From Isoetes taiwanensis (Eukaryota > Streptophyta > Lycopodiopsida > Isoetales > Isoetaceae): a stretch of 64,000 nucleotides of DNA. Shown piece after piece: positions 12,840 through 24,600 of the stretch. Position 1 is the first letter of the stretch; each line of letters begins with the position of its first letter. The notes under the pieces were generated by a model. The model saw only the letters and a list, made by a program, of their open reading frames with translations, was not told the DNA's origin and made no database searches. The position numbers and the translations under genes are program-made. The DNA lies in the NCBI GenBank assembly GCA_021234155.1, contig JAJEKV010000160.1:969196-1033195 (forward strand), in the 5' to 3' direction.

Positions 12840-13975
12840 AATCTTGGGGAATCTAGCGGAATCTTCATATAATATTGAGGAATCTAAGGGAATCCAAGAG
12901 AATCTAATGGAATCTTTATAAAATCTCACGGACTTTAAAGGAATCTATGTGAAGTCTTACGAAATCTAAGAGGATTTTAACAGGCCTTAACAGAATCATG
13001 GGTGGAAAAGACGGAGAGCGAAGGTCTTTCAGAATGCAGTGCTTAGCCCTTTTCGGTTGGTTCCGATCTTGAGGCATAAGTTGTGGCAGGCTTACCAAGT
13101 CTCAAGCTTGTCTGGCACAGTTAAGCGGGAAATTTGGTCGACATTCTTACAGATTGTGAATCATGATGGGCACTTCATTTCTTAGCACCACACTTATCAT
13201 TGTACTTGATCACATTCTAGTGGTTTAATATATTCCTATATTCTTCAAAAAAAAAAAAAGAATCATGGGTGAGTGATTTATAGGAATTTTAGAGAACATA
13301 AAGGAATCTTCTTACAATCTTAGGGAATCTTCATTGAAGGCTGGGAACTTTGAGGAATCTAACAATTTCTTTATAAGATCTTGTGGAATCTAGGGAAACA
13401 CTCAAACATCATAATGGAATCTTGAAGAATCTAGTGGAGCCTTCATAGAATATTGAGCAATCTAGAGGATTTTTTGTGGAATATAGAGAATTCAAGTAAA
13501 TCTAAGGGAATCTTTAGAAATCCTGAGGGAATCTATGGGAATCTAAGATAATCCAGGGGAGTATTCAAGGGATCTTGGGGAACCTAAGGGAGCCTTGACG
13601 GAAAGGAATCTTGGAGGAATTTAGTGGGATCTTGAGGTAATCTTCATGGAACGTTGAAAAATCTAAAGGAATCTTGAAGAATTTTGGAGGATCCTAAGGG
13701 AATCTAGGGAAACCTTCATAGATTATTTGTGAAATCTTACAAAATCTAATGGGATTTTGAGGGGATTTAGAAGAATCTTAAGGGATTCTTAGTCCAAAGA
13801 ATCTAATGGAATCCTTGTGGAATTTTCAGGAATATTCGATACTCTAAAGAGGATTTAGCATAATCTAAGGTAATGTAAGGGGACTTTTACAAATTCTCAA
13901 GGAATCTCAAAAGAATCTAGGAGAATCTTGAGGAATCTATGGGAATCTTAGAGTGTGTATGGGAATCTTTCATGA
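12840..13975. repeat. Degenerate GGAATCT tandem array
   Basis: Over about 0.85 kb (excluding the insert at 13005-13258) phrases such as GGAATCTA, GGGAATCT and GAGGAATCT recur every 10-25 bases with G-rich spacers. The period drifts, so this is an old, decayed simple satellite. The purine bias on the plus strand is strong. Confidence 0.75.
13005..13258 (+). mobile_element. Poly(A)-tailed retrocopy with 13-bp target duplication
   Basis: AGAATCATGGGTG occurs at 12992-13004 and again at 13259-13271. The insert between ends in an A run (13247-13258). This is the signature of target-primed reverse transcription of a polyadenylated RNA. The first part is open for about 60 codons (for example KVFQNAVLSPFRLVP) and ends with a stop near 13184, followed by a 3'-UTR-like stretch. 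It could be the 3' end of a processed pseudogene or of a LINE. I do not recognise the protein. Confidence 0.7.
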
Positions 13976-14889
13976 TGGGTGTATTTTACAAGGCAGACTT
14001 CACACAGTCTTTCATAATACAAACACTTGTATACATATATTAATAATTTTTTTTTGTTCATCCAATGGTTCAAATTATGCCATAATGGTATAGATGAGAT
14101 GCAAACAAAGCCACTTGATTGCACCTTATAAGGTGAACTGACATTGATCTTTGCTTTCACATCCCTTTGACATTTGTGATGGGCATTTGTGGTGGGCTCT
14201 CCAATTAATTTATGCAAAGCCAAAGCACAAAACATTGAATTGTAGATTGGACGTTGCAATATTTGAATTATGAACATTGTAGAAGCCATGCATATTGGAA
14301 GGACAAAATTGAAAAGAGATGTCCATAAGTAGCTTTAAATTTATGCAGTCATTTGTCATATTGATATCATGATGAGTAATTTGAAGATGAAGATATAGGA
14401 ATGGCCTATTTTCCTTCTTGAACAATAATGTCGTCAAACATTTAAGTGGGCTCTCCAATTAATTTATATAAAGCCAAAATACAAAAATGTCTGCACATCT
14501 ATATATGGACATTTAGGTTGTCGATGGAACTTCCAGATAATACACCATGCTTTGTAGCCTACGAAATTCTAGTCCAATAAAGACATTGATTTTAGTGCAT
14601 CAAGACATTTTGGATTATTAAAGTCTGTTAACTAAATAATGATAGGGCTTTGGATTTAACATGAATGTCAAAAAAATTTGAAGTAATTTGTTGTAAGTTA
14701 GCTCCATACCAGATAAGAGAACTACTTGTTCAAATTCCATTGTATATTGCTTAAATCTCACTGCTCACTGCCAGCGTTCTATCTTTGGCTTCCGTTTTGA
14801 TAATGGTATTCATGCTGCTGCACAGAATATACAGTTTAACACCTGCCAAATTCATAGAACAATGATTTGTGCCAAGAAGTAAGTAGGAA
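13976..14889. other. Intergenic, no gene recognised
   Basis: AT-rich sequence. A short repeat, GGGCTCTCCAATTAATTTAT, occurs at about 14193 and again at 14449, both followed by AAAGCCAAA, about 256 bases apart. No coding region is supported. Confidence 0.35.
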
Positions 14890-14892
14890 TTT

Positions 14893-15692
14893 GTGACCCT
14901 ACGGGCTTGTATTTGGAATATTGGAGGTTTTACAGAATTCAAAGCTATTAGTGCACATGATTTTATCCAGAAAATAGATTTGTTGTTATTAGTAGAGACA
15001 TGGGCACATGAAGCAAATGAACTGCCAGAACTTAAGGGTTATAATCGACTTCTTGCCACGAGCAAAACAAGATCAACAGGTTTTGGACGAGGTGAGGGAG
15101 GATTAGCCTGCTATGCGAGACAGGACATTGCTCACCAGATTAAACTTATTAAGGTATGTGAATTTTTACAATATGCATGGTTTGAGATAAGCGGTTCACG
15201 CAAGATTTTTTTGGCTTTGTGCTATTTTGCACCGCTGCCGGCTGCTAATATATATAACCAGGATGGGCTTTCTAGAGAAGACCCATTTATATATCTGAGC
15301 CAAGATATTGCAAATTTTTCTCAAGAAGGATCTGTCGTATTAGGAGGAGATTTTAATGCACGAATTAAGGATTTGCAAGCCTCTTGGTTTCGCGTAGAAG
15401 AACTGGATCCTTTATGGATGGAGGAAGTTGAGGCCTGGCATATAATTGGCATGAGAATGGAAACATTACATATCAAGATAATATAATCAATGGTATGGGG
15501 AAACATCTTCTTGCTCTGTGTAGTTGCTTTAGATTGCTTATTCTTAATGGCTGCAAACGGTTCCCAGAATCGTGGTTTTTTACAAATGATACAGCAAGAG
15601 GAAAGAGTGTGGTTGATTATGTTATTGCTGATCAGTATGTAGCAGAAATGGTTCTAACCAACTTGCTAGTAGAAAGCCCCCTGGTAGAATAA
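14893..15692 (+). pseudogene. LINE endonuclease domain
   Basis: Apurinic-endonuclease-like (EEP fold) domain that nicks the target DNA. Visible motifs in order: IWNIGGF at the start, LLLLVETWAHE (metal-binding Glu), GGLACYARQD, LALCYFAPLP and VLGGDFNARI (the conserved GDFN). The frame shifts near 15450 and continues to 15692, with RFPESWFFTNDTARGKSVVDYV supplying the later S-x-IDY/VDYV region. The same motif order is seen in two other LINEs of this window, at 55806 and 61250. Confidence 0.8.
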
Positions 15693-15724
15693 AGCATTCT
15701 CCACTAGTTTTTGATCTAAAAGTT

Positions 15725-17210
15725 TTGGGAAACCGTCGCTCAAAAGCAAAAGCGAGATGTGTAGCTCCTTTACTGTTGGACTATGCTAGACAAGCAGAGT
15801 ATGTAAAAGAGGTAAAATATCTCTTTGACAATTGGGTACCTTCGCAGGATCATGTGGAACGAAGCAGAGTATTTCAGAATAAATTGCTAGAGGCTGCAAA
15901 ACATGTTTTCTCATCTTTAACTTCGAAAAGGAAGAAAGATAGACTTTGGTTTGATAATGAATGTCAGGTGGCAAGGAAAAATCTGCAGGGCATGATTGGG
16001 GTTCAGAGGAAACTGCATTTAAGATTATACAGGGGAATGCTAAAAAGGAAAAAGAGGGTCTTCCTGTTAAAAAGACAAACAGAGTTATATGAAAAGCTGA
16101 TATGCCATCCAGCAGAATTTTGGAAGCATATGAATGCGCAAACATCACGGGCGGATGAGGTGGACACTGAGCAGATGTATACACATATCCAAAACCTGTA
16201 CCATAAAGACAATGCACAAGATATTGAGACAGTGGATGTTTTTGATCCTGAGCTTATCACAGCAAAGGATGTTTCCGAGGCAATGCAGAAAATGGCAAAT
16301 GGCAAAGCTGCAGATGCATCAGGGCTTAAAGCCGAGTTGCTTAAATGGGCTGGAGATCAAATGATTATTGAAATAGCTAGTCTATTTAATTCAGCTATGG
16401 CATTAGGTTTTCCTCCTGATTGGCAAGTTAGTCGGATTGTCCCCATCCACAAAGGGGGAGATAAGCAGGATGTAAATAACTATCGCACAATAATGATAAG
16501 CAGTACCATGGCAAAGTTATTTGGGATAGTGCTAGAGCAAAAACTATCAAAATGGCTGGAAAATAACAATCTCAGAGCATGTGCACAAGCAGGTTTTCGT
16601 CAGGGGTACTCTACCACTGATCATTTGTTGGTTATGAGAGCGCTTATAGAAGACTCAAAAGGCAGGGATAAAGCTACTTATGCGTGCTTTGTTGATTTTC
16701 GCAAGGCCTTTGATACAGTTCCACGAAACAAGCTAATGCAGCGTTTGGAGGATCTTCGGGTCCCGCGTGAAATAAGAGCCATGTTTGCTCGCCTATATGA
16801 GAAGGTAATTGTCCAGCTTTGTTTTTCTTTAAGTGAGAAATGCAGTAAGCAAATTATTAGCAACATTGGAGTGAAGCAAGGTTGTCCAGCATCGCCAACG
16901 CTTTTTGGAGTATACATTGATGAGCTTGAAGAGTGGCTTAAGGAAAATTGCTTGGAGGGGGCATTTATTACAGATTATTTAGTACAACTGTTGCTCTATG
17001 CTGATGATATAGTTCTTATTGCACGATCTCGAGACAGTTTGCAAAAGCATCTAAATGTATTGAAAAGGTTTTGTGAGCTTACAGAGATGATGTAAAATCT
17101 AGAAAAGACAAAAGTCATGGTGTTTGATACTAGAAAAGTATGTAATTTATACTATGACGGACAGGTGGTGGAACAGGTACATAATTACAGATACTTCGGC
17201 CTAGAGGTAA
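15725..17210 (+). pseudogene. LINE reverse transcriptase domain
   Basis: The reading frame from 15725 includes GKAADASGLKAELLKWAG, then IVPIHKGGDKQDVNNYRTI, QAGFRQGYSTTDHLL, CFVDFRKAFDTVP, GVKQGCPASPTLFGVYIDEL and the catalytic YADD at 16997-17008. These are fingers and palm motifs of a non-LTR reverse transcriptase in their usual order. A TAA at 17093 interrupts the frame; the same frame stays open for about 40 codons after it, including LEKTKVMVF. Confidence 0.88.
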
Positions 17211-17237
17211 TCAGATACTTATACGTGGAATCTTGCG

Positions 17238-18161
17238 GTGGACAAAAGAGTAAATGCAAAGCGAGGAAGAGCACTATTTGGAATGCGTGCAAAATGTCGC
17301 ACAATTCAATTGTGGGACCTGGACTATCGCCATCATTTGTATAGAGCACTTGTGCAACCGGTGGTTCCGTATGGTTGCCAAGTATGGGGTCCGTGGCTAT
17401 CACGCAAGAAATGGAAAAGCATTGAATCTGTGCAGAAACGCTTTCTGATGGATGAGCTCGGAGTTAAACTCCAAACACCGTACCCAATGCTGCTTGCAGA
17501 AGCGGGAATGTTGCCTTTAGAGGCGGAGGCTCTTTGCCAATTTATAAGATATGTGCTTAGAGTTCAATCTCTAACGCCAGATAGATTGCCACATAAGGTA
17601 TTAGAAGCAAGCCGTGAACATGGTTGGTATCATAAGGGAGTTGCGTGGCTGAACCGTTGGGGCATCTCAATGATAGATATGCCTACAACGCCAGAAGGGA
17701 TCAGGGAATGGGTCAGGATGAAAGTTACTGATAAAATATGGGCAAATGCTCAAGGAAAAATGGAATTCTACAAAAGAGAGATTAATCCTATGGTCACCTA
17801 CACACCGCAGCAATATCTCCTTGATCATTTACCTAGAGCACACCAACACTTGATTTGTCGGATGCGGGTTAGCTCCCATCACCTACGAATTGAGTGTGGA
17901 CGATGGCGTCAGATTCCTAGGGACCAGAGAACATGTGAAGTTTGCGGCGCACAAGAAGTTGAAGATGAACACCATTTTCTTATTGCCTGTCCAGCGTATG
18001 CAGCCATAAGAGATCGTCATGGATTGAAAGAGTCGGATCTTCGAAATGTATTTACAGTTTTTCAGTTACGCTCACAGTTACTTGCATCTCTCCTTGAGGA
18101 GATATGGCAAGTTCGTGAGGTTTCTTTGCAGCGATGGACTGATTTGTCCCTCAGTTTGTAG
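17238..18161 (+). pseudogene. LINE C-terminal region with zinc-binding motif
   Basis: Continues the polyprotein in another frame: LYRALVQPVVPYGCQVWGPW, then a long helical part, then CEVCGAQEVEDEHHFLIACP. The last is the C-x2-C-x8-H-x4-C pattern (counting the second His) common at the end of plant and algal LINE proteins. It ends at a TAG at 18159-18161, about 70 bases before the TTTAC tail. Confidence 0.75.
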
Positions 18162-18251
18162 CACCTTTATGTTTGTTTCTGATATTTCGTCTTCTAGACC
18201 GTAGGGTCTCTATGAGATAGTGAATAAATTTACTTTACTTTACTTTACTTT

Positions 18252-19259
18252 AATTGCCAAACATATCAAAAGACATTCATGTAGTAGATTCTAGAGTTGC
18301 TGCTGCCACTTCTACTTCTTTAGTACCCCTAGAATTATGAATTATCTCTGTACAACAGTTCAATGTGAAGTTGCAATAGACATTTCAAATGATGAATCTG
18401 CATGCATTCTTAATGATATGCCACATCTGTTAAATTTGGTCTTTGTGGAACAAAATACACAAAGGCTGGTCCTTATAATGCTATGTCATTATCGTCCACT
18501 TGTTGCACAAAGGAAGTTGGCAGTCATGCTTCTATGGCATCATGAGAGCTCAGACATGTTATTGCTGCCATGGAGTTCTTCATGACCGAGAATAAAGTTT
18601 GGAATGCAGCAAACCTTGATGCAAAAAAGAGCTAAAATGACAGGAATGCAGATGACCACAACTTATATTAGCAAAAAAGATATGGGACTGCTAGTGTTAT
18701 TTGATACAAACCTCAAAGAGAAGACCTGCTCTTCCTGCGCTAAGATATTTCCTACATGTATGTGTGCTCTGCTTGCAACACAAATCATTTATATTACTCC
18801 AATTAACCCCACTTTAATATATGCCTATTCATTTTGTTATGGGCTGGAAAAAGATTGTATTTATAATAACTTGAGGATTTACCTTAAAAATAAAGTCTTC
18901 ATACTCTTATTTGCACCTACTCTCCTGAAGATCAGCAGCTTGACTGGGGAAGGCCAGTGTTCAGATCATAGATCATCTGCAATTTATTGTGCCAATAGAG
19001 CCTGTGAGAAGCCAGGCTGATTTTAGCTTAACATTAAAGGTTCGAAAAAAGTTCTGCTTAATGACAAATACCATAGAGAATGAGAAAACATGTGCTTTAG
19101 TTCCTTACGGTAGTTCATGCATGTCTATGAAAATAGCTAAGGAAGCAAATAAGCATAAAGTAGTAGTGTGAAACAATGAGGCACATATGTAAGCACATAA
19201 AGAAGAAATCATAGCCTAGCATGCTCAAGTACTTAAGAGAAAACGTCATCATGAGGGTA
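18252..19259. other. Intergenic, no gene recognised
   Basis: Open frames at 18337-18585 and 18604-19020 lack recognisable domains and have an ordinary AT-rich composition. I cannot support a gene here. Confidence 0.3.
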
Positions 19260-19508
19260 CTAGGAATGGTGCCCAGCGTTGCTGTTCATAAGCTGAGAAT
19301 CTATAAATAATATATTGTAGCAATAAGAGAATAACCCGAAAGAGCTCCATTATTAAAGCATTTGACATCGTTTCTCGTTCCTTATGCCATTTGCTCTATC
19401 TCGCTTTTATCCTTTTTCTTTTCCTTACACACTTCCATTTTTTTTTTACCTTTTTTCTCATTTTCCTTACATGCTTTCTTTTCTTCTTTTCCCCCTTTTT
19501 TTTTCTCC

Positions 19509-19544
19509 GTGGACGTTAAAAAAACTATTCTATTCTATTCTATT
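19509..19544 (+). mobile_element. TTCTA-tail element nested in Helitron
   Basis: GTGGACGTTAAAAAAACTAT plus TTCTA repeats is embedded in the pyrimidine tract, preceded by a T-rich run. It is a severely 5'-truncated copy. Confidence 0.6.
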
Positions 19545-20639
19545 TTCTCCACCCCTTTCCCCCCTCCGCTTTCCTTCCCTATTCCCTTTCCCACTACCTT
19601 TTCCTGATGGGCTTTTTCCTTTCCATTTTCCTCTTTTCTCGACCCCATCCTTCTTCCCCTTTCTTTGTGCCTTTTTTCCCTTTCCTTGCCCTTTTCCTCC
19701 TCCTTTCCTTTTCCATTTCCCTTTTTCCATGCCCTTTTCTCCACATTTTTTGTCTTCCCTTTTTTTCTATGCCCATTTTCCTCTTTTCTCCACCCTTTTC
19801 CTCTTCCCCCTTTTCTTTTTTCTTTTTTTTTTTTATGCATTTTTCTGCTTCCTTTTTTCCCTTTTCTTCACCCTTTTCCTCTTTCCCTTTATCTTGTCCC
19901 CTTTTCCCCTTCCCTCCCTTTTTCTCATGCCCTTATTTCCGGTTCCCTTTCCCCTTTTCTTTTTCTATTTTCTTTCCTTTCACTTTCCCTTTTTCCATGC
20001 CTTTTTTCCCTTTTTCTTTTCCCTCTTTTTTCCCCTTCTATTTTCCTTTCCCATGCCCTTTTTTGCTTCCGTTTTCGCATGCTCTTTTTTGCCTCACTTT
20101 TTTCCTTTCTTCACCCTTTCCCTCTTCAGCTTTTTTCCATGCCCTTCCCCCTTCCCTTTTCCCATTTACCTCTTCCCTTTTTCTTCGTGCACTTTTTTTC
20201 AAGTTTCCTTTCCCCTATGAGGAGATTTTTTTCTTTCGCATTCCTTTTTTCCATGCCTTTTTGCCTTTCCTTATCCTCTTCCCCTTTATCTCGTGCCCTT
20301 TTCCCCTTCCATTTTCCCGTTTCCCTCTTCCCTTTTTTTAGCTTCCCTTTCCCCCTTTCTTTTTCTTTTTACTTTTCGTTTCCCTTTCCCTTTTTCCATG
20401 CCCTTTTTCCCTTCCTTTCTCCCCATCCTTTTTTTTTTCCCTTTTTCCTTCCCTTTTCCTCATTTTCCCAACCTTTCACTCTTCCCCTTTTTCCGGTGCC
20501 CTTATGCCATGCCATTTTCTCTTCCTTTTCTTATTTCCTCATCCTTTCTCTTTTCTCTTTTTTCCCTTCTATTTTTTCATACTCTTTTTCCCTCCCTTTT
20601 CCCCTTTCCTCTTCCCCTTTTTCCCGTGCCTTTCACCAT

Positions 20640-20702
20640 TTTCCTTTTCCCTTTCCCTTTCCCTTTCCCTTTCCCTTTCCCTTTCCCTTTCCCTTTCCCT
20701 TT
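20640..20702. repeat. TTTCCC hexamer array
   Basis: About ten perfect CCCTTT units lie inside the Helitron tract. The unit differs from the plant telomere repeat (TTTAGGG or its complement), so it is a local expansion, not a telomere remnant. Confidence 0.9.
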
Positions 20703-21318
20703 TCCCGATGGCCCTTTTTCCATTCTATTTTCCTCCTCTTCCAACACTTTCTCTCTTCCCTTTTTTTCCCTTCCATTTTCCCCCCACCTTCGCCTTTTTT
20801 CTTTTCCCTTTCCCTTTCCCTTTTTCTATGCCCTTTTTCCCTTCCCTTTTTCTCCACTTTTTTTTCCTTTCCTTTTCCCCTTTCCTTTTCCTTCGGCCCT
20901 TTTGCCTTCACTTTCTCCTTTTCTTTCGGCCCTTTTGCCTTCCCCTTTTTCATTTTCTCCTTCCCTTTCCCTTTTTCACTTCCCCACTTTTTCTTTTTCT
21001 TTTTCTTTTTCCCACTTTCCCCTTTCCTTTTTCTATTTTCATCTATCTATATATCTATCTTTTATTTCTATTTTCCCTTTTTCCTTTCTCCCTTTTGTCC
21101 TTTTCCCCTCCCTTTTCCATTTTCCCTCTCTTTTCCCTTTTTCCTTTCCCCTTTTACCCCTTCACTGTCAGATTGAGTGAATCTTATTGAAGCAACAATC
21201 AAGATGAAATTTTTGTTGAAGTCATGCACATGTCATCTTCACCGTCGGTCGATAAAATTCTCAACCATTCGATCTAGGTCTCCATGGAAGACACACGCCA
21301 TAACATTATAATATAAGA

Positions 21319-21882
21319 TAGCGGTGGAGCCCCAAAGACCATCATTGTTTGCGAATGATACTGCTAGGCTGAGAAGAATCGAAGTTCATGTCTATGCATA
21401 AATACACACAATCTAGAGAGGGAGGTATTTTTCAAACCCAGACTTCAGTTCCATGCTCCTGTTGCCAAAATCGACATCTGTGATCATATTCCAGAATTGA
21501 ATGATTTGGTAAATGGAAATCACAATGTAAATACTCTTCTTTGCAAAGGGCTATGGGAAACTCCCTGTTGGCTCAATTTGTTAGCAGATTACATCACTTC
21601 TATTTGAATTAGTAACAGTAACATAGATGAATGCATATACAGGCAAGCATTGAAATGTATAAGCAAAGGATTTAAGCAACCATGTTATGGACAGAAACAA
21701 ATAGATAAAACCAAGAGATGGTAAATACTTTGGTAATTGAACCATATCTTTCTGAGAAATGAGTAGCTTTTGATATAGGATCCAGTTGTGCCACACGGGC
21801 ATAGGCTAGGACCAGACATTACCTGTAGATTGATTTGCTGAAGATGGAGTTGCTAAGCGTAATCGAGCAGGTACAGTTATGA
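21319..21882. other. Intergenic, no gene recognised
   Basis: Ordinary AT-rich sequence between the Helitron and the hairpin at 21883. No supported feature. Confidence 0.3.
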
Positions 21883-21953
21883 CTGTTTTAGAAGATGAGT
21901 ATGGCCACATAGCTCGTTTTAAACTATCTGGCTAGACTCATCTTCTAAAACAG
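21883..21953. repeat. 18-bp perfect inverted repeat with 35-nt loop
   Basis: CTGTTTTAGAAGATGAGT at 21883-21900 pairs fully with 21936-21953. The loop is 35 nt. A 71-nt hairpin with a perfect stem could be a small-RNA precursor or a remnant of a foldback element. A perfect stem without bulges and only 18 bp long is atypical for a plant microRNA. Confidence 0.8.
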
Positions 21954-24600
21954 ACATGGCTGAGTAGATGCGACCCTGGTAGATCAAAAATAACAAAATT
22001 TAGAATTTTGAAAGAGACGTCACATTTATACAAATAGTGCAAATTCGAAAAACAAATATGAAATATATGGGTGGGCCTGTATTAGCTGCTAGAAAAGCCA
22101 AAGCACATGAGGTTCAATCTGGTTTGCTAGATGGCCATTTGTTTTTTCAGTGTCTCATTCATAAATTATTGCCCACCCTTGTATACAAAGGCTTTTGATT
22201 CTAGTTTTGCAAATAGAAAAGTTCGAACTCAAATAAAAATGAATCTGAAGTATAACCTGATATACCTGAAGCAAATCTCTTCCATACTTTGCAAAAAAAT
22301 GCGGCAAACACAAAGCTGGGAGATGTCGAGAGGAAAGAAACATCAGTGCATGATGAAGAAACATACCGTTCCATTTCTCGGCTGGTACTTTGGTTATCCT
22401 ATTGTTTAAATATAACTAAATTTCCTACTCTTTAGTATCTATTTGTATCACTCTTCTTATTTTCAGGCAGAAGCTAATAATATGCAGATATTGCTTCTCA
22501 GTTTTAGAGAGAGAAGTAGCTAAACCTAACAACAGCGATATGTGCCTTTCAATTTTCAGGGAAAGAGTTATCTACCAAATCTAACAAAATGATTAAACAA
22601 TGTTTAAGAAGTTAAATTAAAAAGAGAAAACAAAGGAAATAATACGGTCTGAGGGCACTCAAACATACCTCATAGATTACAAATGGCAAAGAAAGATCCC
22701 TTAATTATAAGTGCCGTTGGCTTTCAGAAAAATGCAGATCACAAGTATTTTGTGTCACCTGGAAAATGCTCAACCAGTTCAGCGCAGTCACAACCTTGCA
22801 TCCACGAAACAGCTGAATAGAAACCTGAATACCTGCCCTAACCAATCGGATCCTGAAGATGAAGATGCTCTGCCTGTAGAAGACGACAAGAAGGGCGAGA
22901 CTAAAACAAAACAACTGTGGCAATCGTGGCATACACACCTAACGTCAGCTACAATCGGATAAGGAGAATCAGAGAGGAGGAAGCGATTGGAAAATAGGAG
23001 CCCCAATTCATGTCGGATTGGAAGGGTCAAAATTAGAAAGGGGCAAAATTGAAACCCCAAATCAAGCTAAGAAAAATTTTCCAATTTTTGGCAAATCGAA
23101 AATGTTTTCCGACCGCCAAAACCCTCCAAAACTTAGGAAATCAAATCAAGGGAAAATTTCAAAAAGTTTTTGGGGCGCCGGAAAAACCAAATTTAAACAA
23201 TAGATAGAACAGAAGTAAAAAAAACACATTAGGAGACTTTAGACATTAGGGAAATTATGGAACTGTAGCTTAAAAAAAAAAAAAAAAAACCCCAAATCTG
23301 AAACCAGACTTCCAAACTTAATACTTCCCTTTGAACCTGCACACTTTACTTAAGTCAGCTTGCACAATCAGGCATCTAGCTATAAGCATGGACCATTTAA
23401 ACGTTATTCTCCATTCTTAATATACAAATAACTTTCCTGATAACAATGTGAACGTAAAGCTAGACCTTCTACATTATTAATGTGCCATAGACTTTTCTAC
23501 ATGCCAATATAAGTGATCATAAATGCTATTGAATTTCCTTGGACGTTCATTTAAACCCATCATGAATGCCATTGTCATTCCCAATGTGCCATTGGCTTTC
23601 CTGCATGTCAATGTACAAATCCATATCATAGTGCAAATATTGATGTATATTTAGCAGTAAAGATATTGGGTACAAGGTATAGGCATTGAGCTCAAAACAA
23701 GGTACCTTGATTGATGCAGACAAGGCAGAAAAAAGGTGTTTTGCTTACGTTCCTTCAGTAAACAATTGCACTATTAACTTCAAATAAAAATTGATGTTGA
23801 AGAAAATGTTAAGGGCAAGATATAGTATTAAACAAAATTTCTCCTCAAAGGGAAGCATTTATACAATTGTGTTGACTGATAATGCAGGGGTTCTATTTTA
23901 TTAGGACAGCACATTCAAGCATAATGCACAAAGATTTCCTTAATGGTCCTTTTGCGTGTCTTTATTTGCATTTGCTTGCTCCTGAACATTTAAGTATGTT
24001 GGTGAGACAAAGTTTAGATCTAGCTGCAAGGCTTCAGTCAGAAAGAATAATAAATGAGCTGCTTTTATTAAAGCTAAAGAACTAAAGCATATTGGATCCA
24101 CTGATTCTCCTTTATGTAAAGAATACAGTGGGAATGATGCTTTGATACAATGGGAAGGAAGCTAAAGTATTTGTTTTATCCCAGTTATTTGATGTTAGTT
24201 TCGTCTATTTTTTGGTGCAAGAAAATCCGTGACCTCAACCAAGGAGTCCAGAAGTGTAGCCTGAGCAGGATCTGGTGCCATGTCCTCTGCCATCTAGAAA
24301 AGAGATAGTCTATGATCTGGTGCCATTAGTCATGCATAACGAAGAAAAAGATGCAAAACTGAAAATAGATTGGAGAGCATTCGTTCCATATAGGTGCATC
24401 CATCACACACAAAAGCATACAAACGGTTCCATCATTTGGACAAGCAGTGCCTTTCTCGACTCGTGAGTCGACAAAGGCCCCAAGAACTCAACGTACAAGT
24501 ATTTTCATTGCAAAATATAATACAACCTTTTCACATTTCTTTCAGAACATTGCAGAATTTTGCTATCGCAAATTAGAGTTTACTGATCTTAATCACCATA
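21954..24600. other. Intergenic, no gene firmly recognised
   Basis: On the minus strand 22705-23060 has a long open stretch, with an acidic/Ser-rich frame on the other strand. The segment 23882-24085 encodes a helical-looking piece (PEHLSMLVRQSLDLAARLQ). Neither has a domain I know or a supported exon structure. An A run lies at 23272-23290. Confidence 0.25.

Larger units (their letters stand above)
14890..18251 (+). mobile_element. Degenerate LINE with TTTAC tail
   Basis: Non-LTR retrotransposon: endonuclease, then reverse transcriptase, then a C-terminal zinc-finger region, then a short 3' UTR. It ends in a run of TTTAC units (about 18229-18251). No ORF1 is seen before the endonuclease, so the 5' end is missing. 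Frameshifts near 15450, 15690 and 17215 and a stop at 17093 break the reading frame. It is not an autonomous element today. No target duplication could be fixed, as the 5' break point is uncertain. Confidence 0.85.
19260..21318 (-). mobile_element. Complete Helitron, minus strand, pyrimidine-tract body
   Basis: On the minus strand the element starts TCTTATATTATAATGTTA at 21318 after an A. It ends at 19260 with a hairpin (AGCAACGCT followed by GGGCACC) and CTAG, with T next. A|TC...CTAG|T with a hairpin about 10 bases from the end is the Helitron signature. The body from 19380 to 21165 is almost pure C/T on the plus strand. No Rep/helicase gene is present, so it is non-autonomous. The 3' 120 bases match those of the Helitron at 26775-29931. 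Confidence 0.75.

Noticed and set aside
20640-20702. TTTCCC array as an internal telomere repeat
   Set aside because: The unit is not TTTAGGG or its complement, and it lies inside a wider pyrimidine tract.
19384-21190. Long Phe/Ser/Pro/Leu-rich reading frames, up to 503 codons
   Set aside because: They follow from a C/T-only tract (TTT, TCC, CCC, CTT codons) and exist in several overlapping frames at once. The same is true at 1-518, 5784-6305, 26880-27879 and 29067-29918.
21883-21953. Confident microRNA gene
   Set aside because: The stem is only 18 bp and perfect. Plant precursors usually have a 21-nt duplex with a few mismatches inside a longer stem.
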